64,000 nt of DNA from the NCBI RefSeq assembly GCF_002917105.1, contig NZ_PQFZ01000005.1, positions 115,834 to 179,833 of the forward strand. Direction: 5' to 3'. The notes beneath the pieces were generated by a model. That model had not been told where the DNA came from, ran no database searches, and saw only the letters and a list, made by a program, of their open reading frames with translations. This DNA is from Allobosea psychrotolerans (GTDB lineage: Bacteria; Pseudomonadota; Alphaproteobacteria; Rhizobiales; Beijerinckiaceae). Position numbers and translations under genes: made by a program. Shown piece by piece: positions 17,568-25,396 of this stretch; positions within the stretch are counted from its first letter, which is position 1, and each line of letters opens with the position of its first letter.

Positions 17568-18317
17568 TCATCCGCGGTGGGCCTCGTAGAGGGCGACCGC
17601 ATCGGCCCCGGCCGGAAAATGCAGCTGGCCGGACGTATCGTGGATGGCAGCCCAGACAGCCTCGGCGACATCCGTCTCCTTCGTCGTCAGCGCAGGTCTG
17701 GCGAAGGCCTCGAAGATGGGTGCCGCGAAACCGGCATAGGCCAGTGGAATCAGGTCCTCGACACGGACGTCGGCGTTCTCGGCGAAACGGGTGGTCGGCG
17801 CATATCCCGGCTCCACCAGCTTCACGCGAATATCGAAATGCCCGAGTTCATGGGCGAGCGAGCCGGTGAACCCTTCGATGGCCTGCTTGCTGGCAGTATA
17901 GGCCGCCGCCAGCGGCATCGCGGTGAGGGTGACGCTCGACGTCACGTTGACGATGACGCCGGATCGACGCTCGCGCATCTGCGGGATGAGCGCCTGGCAC
18001 ATCGCCATGACGCCGAAGGTGTTGGTGTCGAACACCTTGCGAATATGCGAGAGCGGCGTGGCTTCGAACGCGCCGACGACGCCGATGCCCGCATTGTTGA
18101 CGAGCGCATCGATCGGGCCGGCGGCCGCGACCATTGCCGCGATGCTCTCCTGGCTTGTCACGTCGAGCGGCAGGATGCGCAGGTTCGGCGAACGCGGCAG
18201 GGCATCCGCATCGGGCCGCCGCATGGTGGCGATGACACGCCAATCCCTGGACAGGAAATGACGCGCGGTCTCAAGGCCATAGCCCGATGATGTGCCGGTG
18301 ATCAGGATCGTCTGCAT
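17568..18317 (-). CDS. Short-chain dehydrogenase/reductase
   Basis: The 249-residue protein begins MQTILITGTSSGYGLETARH, with the Rossmann glycine motif TGxxxGxG; this start is preferred because GGAGG lies 5 nt upstream. The NNAG motif (LVNNAGIG, about 80), Ser in NVTSSV (about 130) and the YxxxK pair in AAYTASKQAIEG (about 146-150) complete the SDR catalytic set. It is an NAD(P)H-linked oxidoreductase with unknown substrate. The AraC-type regulator lies upstream on the same strand, a frequent pairing. Confidence 0.92.
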   Translation of the reverse strand: MQTILITGTSSGYGLETARHFLSRDWRVIATMRRPDADALPRSPNLRILPLDVTSQESIAAMVAAAGPIDALVNNAGIGVVGAFEATPLSHIRKVFDTNTFGVMAMCQALIPQMRERRSGVIVNVTSSVTLTAMPLAAAYTASKQAIEGFTGSLAHELGHFDIRVKLVEPGYAPTTRFAENADVRVEDLIPLAYAGFAAPIFEAFARPALTTKETDVAEAVWAAIHDTSGQLHFPAGADAVALYEAHRG

Positions 18318-18690
18318 GGGAACCTCCATCTGTTGCTGATGGGTCCTTGTAAGTCCCGACGAACGGACGATACATAATTAACAATCCAATGTTGTTTTCC
18401 AATCGTCCAGATTGACGCTGTCGCGATGGAGGCTCCCCTTGGCTCGGCCGCGGCCGCGAGAAAGGGGAGCGGATGCAGGCGACGCTACCGACAGGACTGG
18501 TCTGCCCCTCGATAGAGGCGCAGCTATCCCGAATTTGATCAGGGCGGCCGGGCGCATCCGCCATGGCCCGCATGGGACGCCACGGCATCGACGGGGAGAC
18601 GGCGCGCTCGATTGGCCAGGCCCAGGGCGCCCGCGACCGTGGCGCGTCCATCCCTGTATCCTGCGACTGGCAGGCCCGACCCGAGCGCCC
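18318..18690. other. Gap between SDR and AraC genes
   Basis: There is no convincing gene here. An AT-rich patch at about 18370-18405 contains ACAATCCAATGTTGT (18381-18395), a possible promoter or operator of the SDR gene, and resembles the ACAATATTGT palindrome before the AraC gene. The remaining sequence up to 18690 is GC-rich and shows nothing recognisable. Confidence 0.5.
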
Positions 18691-19605
18691 TCAGGCAGAC
18701 TCTGCGACAGCGCTGATCCGGGCGAACTTGCCGGGCGGACAGCCCAGCCGCTTGCGGAATGCCGTGCTGAAGGCGCTCGCGGATTCATAGCCGATCTCGT
18801 CGGCGATCCTGTCCAGCGTCTTGGCGCTGCGCATCAGCGCGTCTTTGGCGAGCGCCATCCGCCAGCGGGCGAGATATTCGATCGGCCCGCAGCCCAGCAC
18901 CTCGCCGAAGCGCGCGGCGAAGGCCGAGCGGGACTGCCCGGCAACCTTCGCCAGGGCAGCGACCGTCCACCCGGCCCGGACATCGGCATGCATGGCGCCG
19001 AGGGCGCGGGCAAGGGCGGGATCGCGCATCCCCTTGAGAAGGCCAGCCTGGGCATCATCAGCCGCCATGCCGCGCCAGCGAAGGGCTTCGACTAGCAGGA
19101 CTTCGAGCATACGCTGGAGGATCATCTCCCTGCCGGGTTCGCTACCGGCACATTCTTCCGCGATCAGTTCGATCACCCGGCCCAGCCGCGCCGATCGCGG
19201 CTCCGTGGCTGGGATGTGGATCATGCGCGGGAGAAGCGCGAGCAGCAGCGGCGCGTTCACCGATTCGATACGAAAGCTGCCGCCCAGCGATTCGAAATCA
19301 GCCTCGCCCTCCTGCTCACCGTGGCGGATGGGCCCGTGCATGGGGTCGCGCAGTTCACAGGCCACGTCTGGATTGCTGCTCAAGGTGAATTCCGGCGTGG
19401 CGGGCAGGAGAAGGAACGCACCTTCCTGCAACCGCAACGGCTCTTGCCCCGCGAGACAAATCCAGCATTCGCCCTTCAGAATGATGGTGAAGCCGGGAGC
19501 GTCGTGCGCCGCATAGCGAACACCCCAGTGGCCCCGCCCGGTAATGGGCTTGGAGATGGCCGTGCTCGGCCGGAGCAGGGTTATGAGGTCGCTCAGAGGG
19601 TCCAC
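18691..19605 (-). CDS. AraC family transcriptional regulator with cupin domain
   Basis: The 304-residue protein is read from a GTG giving VDPLSDLITLLRP, the usual N-terminus of cupin-type AraC regulators; an ATG at 19659 would add 18 residues. An N-terminal cupin domain spans about 10-175, with GVRYAAHDAPGFTIILKGEC its core strands. Two helix-turn-helices of the AraC domain are at the C-terminus (WTVAALAKVAGQSRSAFAAR and TLDRIADEIGYESASAFSTA). It presumably responds to a small organic compound and controls the adjacent SDR gene. Confidence 0.9.
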   Translation of the reverse strand: MDPLSDLITLLRPSTAISKPITGRGHWGVRYAAHDAPGFTIILKGECWICLAGQEPLRLQEGAFLLLPATPEFTLSSNPDVACELRDPMHGPIRHGEQEGEADFESLGGSFRIESVNAPLLLALLPRMIHIPATEPRSARLGRVIELIAEECAGSEPGREMILQRMLEVLLVEALRWRGMAADDAQAGLLKGMRDPALARALGAMHADVRAGWTVAALAKVAGQSRSAFAARFGEVLGCGPIEYLARWRMALAKDALMRSAKTLDRIADEIGYESASAFSTAFRKRLGCPPGKFARISAVAESA

Positions 19606-19631
19606 GCGGGACGATCCGTAATAAAAACCGG

Positions 19632-19641
19632 ACAATATTGT
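19632..19641. promoter_or_regulatory. ACAATATTGT palindrome before AraC gene
   Basis: This is a perfect 10-bp palindrome 27 bp upstream of the chosen GTG start, in an AT-rich patch (TAATAAAAACC to TTATATCG). It could be a promoter element or an operator. The rest of the gap to 19847 shows no gene. Confidence 0.35.
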
Positions 19642-19847
19642 TATATCGTCTTGGAGCACTCGTCCAGCGCATCGGGGAACCGCGACCTTACCGTGACTGC
19701 CGAGAGGGCGTGCCTTTGCCCGCCGAGCGGAAATGGCCTCCAGGGGTTAAGCTGGAGGCCACTTGCCGGCTCGACATCACAAGAGAGGAAATCGGCCCTG
19801 GAGCAATGTCGGATCCAGTTGGATCGTTCGATGGCTCCAGCTTTTGT

Positions 19848-19901
19848 CATGACGCGTTTTCTTCGCGCGAACCGGCATCCGCTTCGCGCGAATACGCTTT
19901 A
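19848..19901. repeat. Rhizobial mosaic-type intergenic repeat
   Basis: The segment has GCGTTTTCTTCGCGCGAACC, then CATCCGCTTCGCGCGAATAC and GCTTTAG. It matches the pattern of the dispersed palindromic elements common between genes of Hyphomicrobiales, recalled from general knowledge. It runs into the stop codon of the gene at 19899. Confidence 0.5.
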
Positions 19902-20465
19902 GTCGACCGGGAGCTTGGGCCGGGCCAGGTCGTCCGCCACACGGCTGTTCGGCGCGGCCTTCTCGTCGAAGCGGGTCCAGCCTTCCCCGCGGTATTCGGC
20001 TATGCGGGCATCCCGATTGATCGGCGCGGCGCCGTCCATGATCGCCTCCACGGTCGCGCGGTGTTCATCCGGCGCCTTCACGGATACGACGGAGCCGCCG
20101 CGACGGACTGTCTCGGCGTAGTAGTGAGCATCGTCCTCGCTGACTCCGGCGCTGATGAAGGAGCCAACCAGGCCGCCGGCTGCCGCACCTGCGACGGCAC
20201 CGGCTGCTGTGGCGGCAAGCCATCCGGCAGCGACCACGGGACCGATGCCCGGAATGGCCAGCATGCCGATGCCGGCAAGCAGGCCGGCTGCTCCGCCAAC
20301 GCCGGCGCCGATGCCGGCGCCCTCGGCGGAATTGCTGGTCTTGGCCCGCTCGTCGCGGCCGATGACGCTGATGTCGTCGCGCGCTATGCCGGCGCCTTCG
20401 AGGTTCCCGACGACGATGGCGGCGGTCTCGTAGCTATCGTAGGAACGTGTGATCGTGCTGGTCAT
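19899..20465 (-). CDS. General stress protein with glycine-zipper core
   Basis: The 188-residue protein starts at MTSTITRSYDSYETAAIVVG, with AGGAGA about 6 nt upstream. The N-terminal alpha/beta module (about 1-45, DISVIGRDE) matches the general-stress YflT-type domain. A long Gly/Ala-rich hydrophobic core (about 50-105: GAGVGGAAGLLAGIG, AGAVAGAAAGGLVGSF) forms a glycine-zipper membrane segment. Residues 110-188 contain HYYAETVRRGGSVVSV. It lies 35 bp downstream of the PepSY-like gene on the same strand, so it probably shares the EcfG promoter at 20848-20873. Confidence 0.82.
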   Translation of the reverse strand: MTSTITRSYDSYETAAIVVGNLEGAGIARDDISVIGRDERAKTSNSAEGAGIGAGVGGAAGLLAGIGMLAIPGIGPVVAAGWLAATAAGAVAGAAAGGLVGSFISAGVSEDDAHYYAETVRRGGSVVSVKAPDEHRATVEAIMDGAAPINRDARIAEYRGEGWTRFDEKAAPNSRVADDLARPKLPVD

Positions 20466-20500
20466 GTGTCTCTCCTGAGTTGGTGAAGGCGCGGTATCGA

Positions 20501-20800
20501 TCACTGCCCGACGATGTTGCCGCGATAGTCGACGGAGACGGTGACCTTGGCGCTGCCCTTCATGGCCGAGCCCTTCCAGACGCCGTTCTCGTCCTTCTTC
20601 AGACCGGTGACGTTCGAATAGCCATTGGCTTCCAGACGGCTCTTGGCCTGCCCTTCGGTGAAACTATTGGCGCCTGGGAGTGGCGCGTTCTTGTCCGCAT
20701 CAGCCTTCGGAGCTGGAAGCGGAGACGTTGTCGAGGTTTGTGCCAAGGCCCCGAAAGACAAGACTGAAGCGAACACCGTAGTTATAAGAAGATTCTTCAT
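20501..20800 (-). CDS. Small secreted PepSY-like protein
   Basis: The 99-residue protein starts at MKNLLITTVFASVLSFGALA with a clear Sec signal ending near residue 21. The mature part contains SFTEGQAKSRLEANGYSNVT and VTVSVDYRGNIVGQ, the helix-plus-sheet pattern of PepSY-like periplasmic domains. Family proteins often act as small inhibitors or stress proteins; the role here is unknown. A strong EcfG promoter lies 48-73 bp upstream, and the general stress gene follows in the same direction. Confidence 0.82.
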   Translation of the reverse strand: MKNLLITTVFASVLSFGALAQTSTTSPLPAPKADADKNAPLPGANSFTEGQAKSRLEANGYSNVTGLKKDENGVWKGSAMKGSAKVTVSVDYRGNIVGQ

Positions 20801-20847
20801 TTTTAAGTCTCCGTATACATGTCGATTTACTGCCGTTCGCCAATTCA

Positions 20848-20873
20848 AACGTACGGCGGCACGATCTGGTTCC
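20848..20873 (-). promoter_or_regulatory. EcfG general-stress promoter
   Basis: On the minus strand, GGAAC (20873-20869) is followed after exactly 17 bp by CGTT (20851-20848). This matches the alphaproteobacterial EcfG sigma consensus GGAAC-N16/17-CGTT. It points at the PepSY-like gene starting at 20800 and the stress gene behind it. Confidence 0.75.
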
Positions 20874-20896
20874 GGAAAGAAATAAGCTCTTGCGAT

Positions 20897-20922
20897 GGAA
20901 CCCTCGGCTGTCTCTCTCGGTT
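20897..20922 (+). promoter_or_regulatory. Weaker EcfG-like promoter before DUF892 gene
   Basis: GGAAC at 20897-20901 is followed after 17 bp by GGTT (20919-20922), one base off the consensus -10. It faces the DUF892 gene at 20956, so the gap would hold two divergent stress promoters. Confidence 0.45.
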
Positions 20923-20955
20923 TGACCTGCGAGGCCCCCCCAACGGAGACAAGCC

Positions 20956-21459
20956 ATGGTCACGACCCCAAAACCACTCGACGAGCTGTTCCACGACATG
21001 CTCAAGGACGTCTATTACGCCGAGAAGCAGATCCTGAAGGCGCTGCCTAAAATGGCTAAAGCGGCAAAGGCGCCGGAGCTCAAGAAGGCGTTCGAGACCC
21101 ACAAGACCGAAACCGAAGGCCAGGTCGAACGCCTGAGCGAGGTCTTCGAGATCATAGGCAAGGCACCGCGCGCCAAGACCTGCGACGCCATTCTGGGCAT
21201 CCTCGAAGAAGGCAAGGCCGTCATGGAAGACTATGCCGACAGCCCGGCGCTCGATGCCGGCCTGGTCGCTTCAGCCCAGGCGGTCGAGCACTACGAGATG
21301 GCGCGCTACGGCACGCTCAAGGCCTGGGCGCTGCAGCTTGGCCACAAGGATGCGGTCCGGCTCCTCGACGAGACCCTCGCGGAGGAGACCAAGACGGACA
21401 AGGCGCTCACACAGCTCGGCGGTCCCGCCAATTCGGCAGCTGTCGCAAAAGCGGCCTGA
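20956..21459 (+). CDS. DUF892 (YciE-type) ferritin-like protein
   Basis: The 167-residue all-helical protein begins MVTTPKPLDELFHDMLKDVY, with the family's YYAEKQILKALPKMAKAA segment next. Glu and His residues placed like ferritin-type metal ligands recur (ETHKTETEGQVERL, QAVEHYEMARYG). YciE-like proteins are induced by general and osmotic stress and form four-helix bundles that may bind two metal ions. A possible EcfG promoter lies 34 bp upstream and a strong hairpin follows the stop codon, so it is a single-gene unit. Confidence 0.9.
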   Translation: MVTTPKPLDELFHDMLKDVYYAEKQILKALPKMAKAAKAPELKKAFETHKTETEGQVERLSEVFEIIGKAPRAKTCDAILGILEEGKAVMEDYADSPALDAGLVASAQAVEHYEMARYGTLKAWALQLGHKDAVRLLDETLAEETKTDKALTQLGGPANSAAVAKAA

Positions 21460-21480
21460 ACCCGTTGGGTTCTCCATCTG

Positions 21481-21505
21481 AGCCCCGGCACGTGTTGCCG
21501 GGGCT
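21481..21505 (+). terminator. Hairpin after DUF892 gene
   Basis: AGCCCCGGCA and TGCCGGGGCT form a perfect 10-bp stem with loop CGTGT, 22 bp after the stop codon. No long T-run follows, so it may act as a weak or factor-aided terminator. Confidence 0.7.
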
Positions 21506-21506
21506 T

Positions 21507-21713
21507 CAGGGAGCCGCAATCGATTTCGTCAGGGATGCCTTCGGCCATCTCAAGGCGATCGGCTTCAGCCCTGATGCGAAGCCTTTGCTCGACAAATCCG
21601 GCGTCCTGGCTGATGCCGGCATCGTGACTCTCGGGGACAAGGCCGATGCCTTCATGAAGCCCGCCCGCACCCGGCAATGGGCACGTGAACCAGGCGTTCG
21701 CTCCCTGGCGTAG
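21507..21713 (+). pseudogene. katE: Catalase (KatE-type) C-terminal remnant
   Basis: The frame reads GAAIDFVRDAFGHLKAIGFS, then DAKPLLDKSGV and RTRQWAREPGVR before a stop at 21711-21713. This resembles the extra C-terminal domain of large-subunit monofunctional catalases, whose ends run FV.DAF.H.KAIG and end in W.REP.VR. No haem domain or start is present; only about 65 residues remain, directly after the terminator of the DUF892 gene. It is best read as the relic of a deleted catalase gene. Confidence 0.6.
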
Positions 21714-21751
21714 GCCGCGCTCGCCCTCCTCTCTTGATATCCGCGTTCAGA

Positions 21752-21787
21752 CATCCATATACCATCCATATGGATGGTATATGGATG
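21752..21787. promoter_or_regulatory. Perfect 36-bp palindrome before RHH gene
   Basis: The arms CATCCATATACCATCCAT (21752-21769) and ATGGATGGTATATGGATG (21770-21787) are exact reverse complements without a loop. Each arm contains the subrepeat CATCCATA or CATCCAT twice. It ends 4 bp before the regulator's ATG. Ribbon-helix-helix dimers bind such short repeated half-sites, so this is almost surely its operator. Confidence 0.75.
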
Positions 21788-21791
21788 CAAG

Positions 21792-22184
21792 ATGAAAACG
21801 CCCGATAGCGAAAAGCTGACCCTGAATCTGGGTTTCGTCGACCTTGGCCGTATCGACCTGCTGGTCAGGGACGGCTTTTACTCGAACCGCTCGGATTTCA
21901 TTCGCACGGCGATCCGTAACCAGCTTTCGACGCATGCCGAAGTCGCGGAGAAAGCCACGACGCGGCTGGCGCTCGAACTTGGACTGCGAACTTTCACCCG
22001 GCAGGATCTGGAGGCGGCCGTCGCCGCCGGTGAACGACTCGAGATCCGGGTTCTAGGCCTGGCGATCATCGCCAACGACGTCTCTGCGAAGCTTGCAAGA
22101 GATGCCATCGCCTCCCTGACGGTTCTCGGCGCGCTGCATGCTGCTCCCGAGATCAAGGCCGCTCTGGCCGACCGCCTGACATGA
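21792..22184 (+). CDS. Ribbon-helix-helix (CopG-type) regulator
   Basis: The 130-residue protein starts at MKTPDSEKLTLNLGFVDLGR; an upstream in-frame ATG at 21774 lies inside the palindrome and is less likely. The ribbon-helix-helix motif is KLTLNLGFVDLGRIDLLV followed by GFYSNRSDFIRTAIRNQL, near residues 8-48. The rest (about 60-130) is a helical domain, probably for oligomerisation. It overlaps or abuts the esterase gene downstream. It is expected to repress the pair through the 36-bp palindrome. Confidence 0.85.
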   Translation: MKTPDSEKLTLNLGFVDLGRIDLLVRDGFYSNRSDFIRTAIRNQLSTHAEVAEKATTRLALELGLRTFTRQDLEAAVAAGERLEIRVLGLAIIANDVSAKLARDAIASLTVLGALHAAPEIKAALADRLT

Positions 22185-22201
22185 CACCAAGGACATTCTC
22201 C

Positions 22202-23308
22202 ATGAACCCACGTTTTCACGCCGCTATCGGCGAAGCCATGCACCGTCTGCGAACGGCCGATGTTGCGGGTGCAACGGCTGCAGTGCAACGCGCGCTCTCC
22301 GGTGAGGCCCCGCCCATGCGGCGACGCGCCGAGGACGGCAAGGCAAATACGGTCGGGTTCAACGCGCCTCTCCCGCGCCGGCTTGGTGAGGTCCTGCGAA
22401 TGCTCCGCAGCGAGCGGGGTCAGTTCGGGCAAGCCGCAGGGGAGACCAAGCGCGCTCCCGACGCCTCGGAGGATAACGAGCGCTTTTGCCAGCGCAGCTT
22501 TCAAGCTGCGGCGGGATCGGTGACGTACAAGCTCTACATGCCCGCGGACCATGCCGAGCGGGAGCTGGCGCTGGTCATGATGCTGCATGGCTGCACGCAG
22601 GACCCCGACGATTTTGCGCGAGGAACGCGGATGAACGCGCTGGCCGACGAATTCGGCCTGATCGTCGCCTATCCCCACCAACCGCGATCAGCCAATGCGC
22701 AAGGCTGTTGGCATTGGTTCGATACACGTCATCAGAAGCGTGGTTCGGGCGAGCCCGCGGTGCTGGCGGGTCTGGCTCTGGACGTGGCCACGGACTTCAA
22801 GATCGATCGAAAGCGAATTTTCGTTGCAGGCCTGTCCGCAGGCGCAGCCATGGCGGATGTGCTGTCTGCGACCTATCCTGACGTCTTTTCCGCGGTGGGC
22901 ATCCATTCCGGCTTGCCGCATGGGGCAGCCTCCGACGTCATGTCGGCATTCGCTGCCATGAAGGGCGCCTCCAAAGGGGGCTCCCAGACGCACGAAGCGG
23001 ATGGCAGAAAGATCATCTTCCACGGCGACGCCGATGTCACGGTCAACCCGTCAAATGGCAAGATGGTGTTCGACCGCGCGCGGTCTCGCCACGGCAAGCT
23101 GCCGGAGGTCTCGACCGATGGCATGGTCAACGGCAGGCGCGTCACCCGGATGGTGCACGGCCCGGCAACCGGTCCCGCGACCGCCGAATATTGGATCGTT
23201 CATGGCAGTGGCCACGCTTGGTCGGGCGGCGACGACAGGGGAAGTTTCGCCGATGCAGCAGGCCCTGATGCCTCGCGTGAGATGATCCGATTTTTCCTCC
23301 AAAGCTGA
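22202..23308 (+). CDS. PHB-depolymerase-family esterase
   Basis: The 368-residue alpha/beta hydrolase starts at MNPRFHAAIGEAMHRL, with AAGGAC upstream; an ATG at 22181 overlapping the regulator's stop is the alternative. The motif MLHGCTQDPDDFA (oxyanion hole region), nucleophile GLSAGAAMA near residue 222 and VHGSGHAWSGG (catalytic His near 345) define the PHB depolymerase/feruloyl esterase family. No clear signal peptide is seen, so it may act inside the cell on short-chain polyester or another ester. It is co-transcribed with the RHH regulator. Confidence 0.88.
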   Translation: MNPRFHAAIGEAMHRLRTADVAGATAAVQRALSGEAPPMRRRAEDGKANTVGFNAPLPRRLGEVLRMLRSERGQFGQAAGETKRAPDASEDNERFCQRSFQAAAGSVTYKLYMPADHAERELALVMMLHGCTQDPDDFARGTRMNALADEFGLIVAYPHQPRSANAQGCWHWFDTRHQKRGSGEPAVLAGLALDVATDFKIDRKRIFVAGLSAGAAMADVLSATYPDVFSAVGIHSGLPHGAASDVMSAFAAMKGASKGGSQTHEADGRKIIFHGDADVTVNPSNGKMVFDRARSRHGKLPEVSTDGMVNGRRVTRMVHGPATGPATAEYWIVHGSGHAWSGGDDRGSFADAAGPDASREMIRFFLQS

Positions 23309-23505
23309 GGAGAGCCTGGGGAAAGCGAAGGGCGGGCGGAGCGCTTCCCAAGCGCTGATCCGAACCGATGTCGCATATTGCGAGGGGCGGAGGCTGCACT
23401 CCAGCCCAAGCATCGCCCTCGGCATCGGCCCTGCCGCGCGCGCCGCCCTGCGTTATCCAATCCTCACAGACCGAGGCGGCGAGCAACCTGCTCGGACGCG
23501 CCCGC

Positions 23506-24309
23506 TTATTCGACTGTCCACTGGCACATCCGAAAGTCGCGCGAGCGCTTTCGCATGTCGAGGTGGAGGTGGTCCTTATGGGCGCTGTCGGATCCCGGCC
23601 CGAGCACGGTCGTAAACCTTGCGCATGCGCTCTTGCTGATCGCGCCGCGCATCGACAGCGTCGCCGCGTCGCGGCCGGCCAGCGGGATGATACGCCCGTC
23701 CTGCATTTTCAACGCGCTGACATCCAGCGCGTTGCCGCTGGCATGCTCGCTGATCGGAGCGCCCGCGACACCGTTGCGCGGACGGCAGGCATGTCCGCTG
23801 ACACCGGCCAGAGCGGCGAGCTTGGCGTTCTCGCCTGCGACGATCGCCGAGAGGTCGTCGCGAATCCATCCCTGGACCTCGAGCGCAAACGAGCAGCGGA
23901 CCGTGATCGCGCTGTCCAGTTCGACCTTGGAACCGTCCGGCCTGTCGATACGCTCGAACGTGACCGGATCGTCAATACCGCAGTCGGCTGTGCTGCTGGC
24001 TGATGCCAAGGGGAGTGCAACGCCCCCGCGCTCCTTGAACGTCCCGACACAGGCTGATGGGCCCGGTGGTGTCTCCGGCATCTGCGCCTGCGAAGGAATG
24101 GAGGCGGCCTTCGCCGCAGGATCAGGCACGAGCTCGGCCGGGCGCCGCGGCGGCAGCGGCATGATCATCAAGCTTTGCGTCGGGCGCGCTGGTCGCTTCA
24201 CCCCAACGGCACGGTCAGGCGCTGCCGGCGCAGACAAGGCCGGTACAAGACACATGAGCAATGCCGCCGAGGTTGCGACGGCTTGCCAATACGGGCTGGG
24301 GACGCGCAC
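23506..24309 (-). CDS. Extensin-family protein
   Basis: The 267-residue protein has a GTG start 4 nt after the upstream stop and an N-terminal hydrophobic signal (ATSAALLMCLVPALSAPAA). A Pro-rich linker (about 30-85) precedes the extensin-like C-terminal domain: TADCGIDDPV, VRCSFALEVQGWI and GHACRPRNGV with Cys residues, then SEHASGNALDVSALKMQDGR and HKDHLHLDM, whose His/Asp residues resemble the peptidase M15-like site. These proteins probably act on the cell wall. It follows the L,D-transpeptidase gene in the same direction. Confidence 0.87.
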   Translation of the reverse strand: MRVPSPYWQAVATSAALLMCLVPALSAPAAPDRAVGVKRPARPTQSLMIMPLPPRRPAELVPDPAAKAASIPSQAQMPETPPGPSACVGTFKERGGVALPLASASSTADCGIDDPVTFERIDRPDGSKVELDSAITVRCSFALEVQGWIRDDLSAIVAGENAKLAALAGVSGHACRPRNGVAGAPISEHASGNALDVSALKMQDGRIIPLAGRDAATLSMRGAISKSACARFTTVLGPGSDSAHKDHLHLDMRKRSRDFRMCQWTVE

Positions 24310-24313
24310 GCGC

Positions 24314-25297
24314 TCAGTCCACGAAGCGCACCGCCACGCCCGGCTTCACCAGATCGGCGAGTTGCTCCGCATCCCAGTTCGTCAGCCTCACACAGCCATG
24401 CGACGTCGTCTTGCTGACCTGCGAGGGTTCGGGGGTGCCGTGGATTCCGAAAGTCGGCTTGGACAGCGCAATCCAGATCGTGCCGACCGGGCCGTTGGGG
24501 CCGGGTGGGAGCACGAGAGTCTCGGTGTTCTTGCCCTGCTGGAAGTTCTTTTCGGGGTCGTAGGTGTAGTTTGGATTCCGTGCCACCCTCTCGACCGTGT
24601 ATTCGCCCGTAGGAGACGGGGTGTTCTCGCTGCCGATGGTGGCCGGATAACTCGCCAGAACCGTGTCATCCGCGGCGAAGACGACAACCATTCCGGTGCT
24701 CTTGACCGCGTCGATCCGCCAGGCGCTGCCCTTCTCGAGCGAGCGTTCGGCCGAGACCACGAAGAGCGCCGCGCCTGCCGCTGTGAAATCCGCTCCGGGA
24801 TTGAGTGCCCTCAGAAGCTTCTCGCTCATGTGGAAGCGCTCTCCAAGCATCTCCTCGGGGCTGGTGTAGGAGAGGCGCTTCATCTTGGCCTGCTTGGCAT
24901 AGTCGCGCGGTATAGCGTCGGCGAAGTCGTATGCTGTGTCCTTTTCCGAGAGCTTGTATTCGGACACGACATCGTTGGCGCTGTCACCATCAAGGCCGAG
25001 CCAGGTGAGTTCATCCATCTCATCGCCGCCGCCAAGGTTCGCATGACGCCGGAACTGCGCGACGGCCTTGCGAAAGTTCTCACCGTCGCCACCGTCGATG
25101 ACACCTGGCGATATGCTGCGACGACTGAGCAGCACCTGGGCCTTGACGATAAACGGATCCGGTCCGGCCCCCGACTGGCGCTGCCGGTCGGCGAAGGTCA
25201 CCTGGTTGATCTGCTCGGCAGTGAGTGCGAGAGCCGAGTTTGTTCTGAGCCCCACAACCACCGCCAGCATCGCCATGCACAGATTAGCGGTTTTCAT
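24314..25297 (-). CDS. L,D-transpeptidase (YkuD domain)
   Basis: The 327-residue exported protein starts MKTANLCMAMLAVVVGLRTN with a signal ending near residue 25 (ALA). A peptidoglycan-binding-like helical region occupies about 40-105. The YkuD domain follows at about 195-325, with catalytic motif FGIHGTPEPSQVSKTTSHGC followed by VRLTN, where the SHGC Cys forms the acyl-enzyme. Such enzymes cross-link peptidoglycan through 3-3 bonds or attach proteins to it. It precedes the extensin-like gene. Confidence 0.93.
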   Translation of the reverse strand: MKTANLCMAMLAVVVGLRTNSALALTAEQINQVTFADRQRQSGAGPDPFIVKAQVLLSRRSISPGVIDGGDGENFRKAVAQFRRHANLGGGDEMDELTWLGLDGDSANDVVSEYKLSEKDTAYDFADAIPRDYAKQAKMKRLSYTSPEEMLGERFHMSEKLLRALNPGADFTAAGAALFVVSAERSLEKGSAWRIDAVKSTGMVVVFAADDTVLASYPATIGSENTPSPTGEYTVERVARNPNYTYDPEKNFQQGKNTETLVLPPGPNGPVGTIWIALSKPTFGIHGTPEPSQVSKTTSHGCVRLTNWDAEQLADLVKPGVAVRFVD

Positions 25298-25396
25298 GGA
25301 AGCCCCTTGAGCGAAGGATCTCTATCAATCTGAAACGCGCGCGGACGGGGAAAGCGCCGAGCAAGGCTTGCGAAAGCCTCGCCCGGCGGGATCCGT

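Noticed and set aside
18412..18690. Small ORFs between SDR and AraC genes
   Set aside because: The frames lack ribosome sites and have Pro/Arg-rich shadow composition.
23378..25333. Plus-strand open frame of 651 codons
   Set aside because: It is antisense to the extensin-like and L,D-transpeptidase genes; no recognisable protein features.
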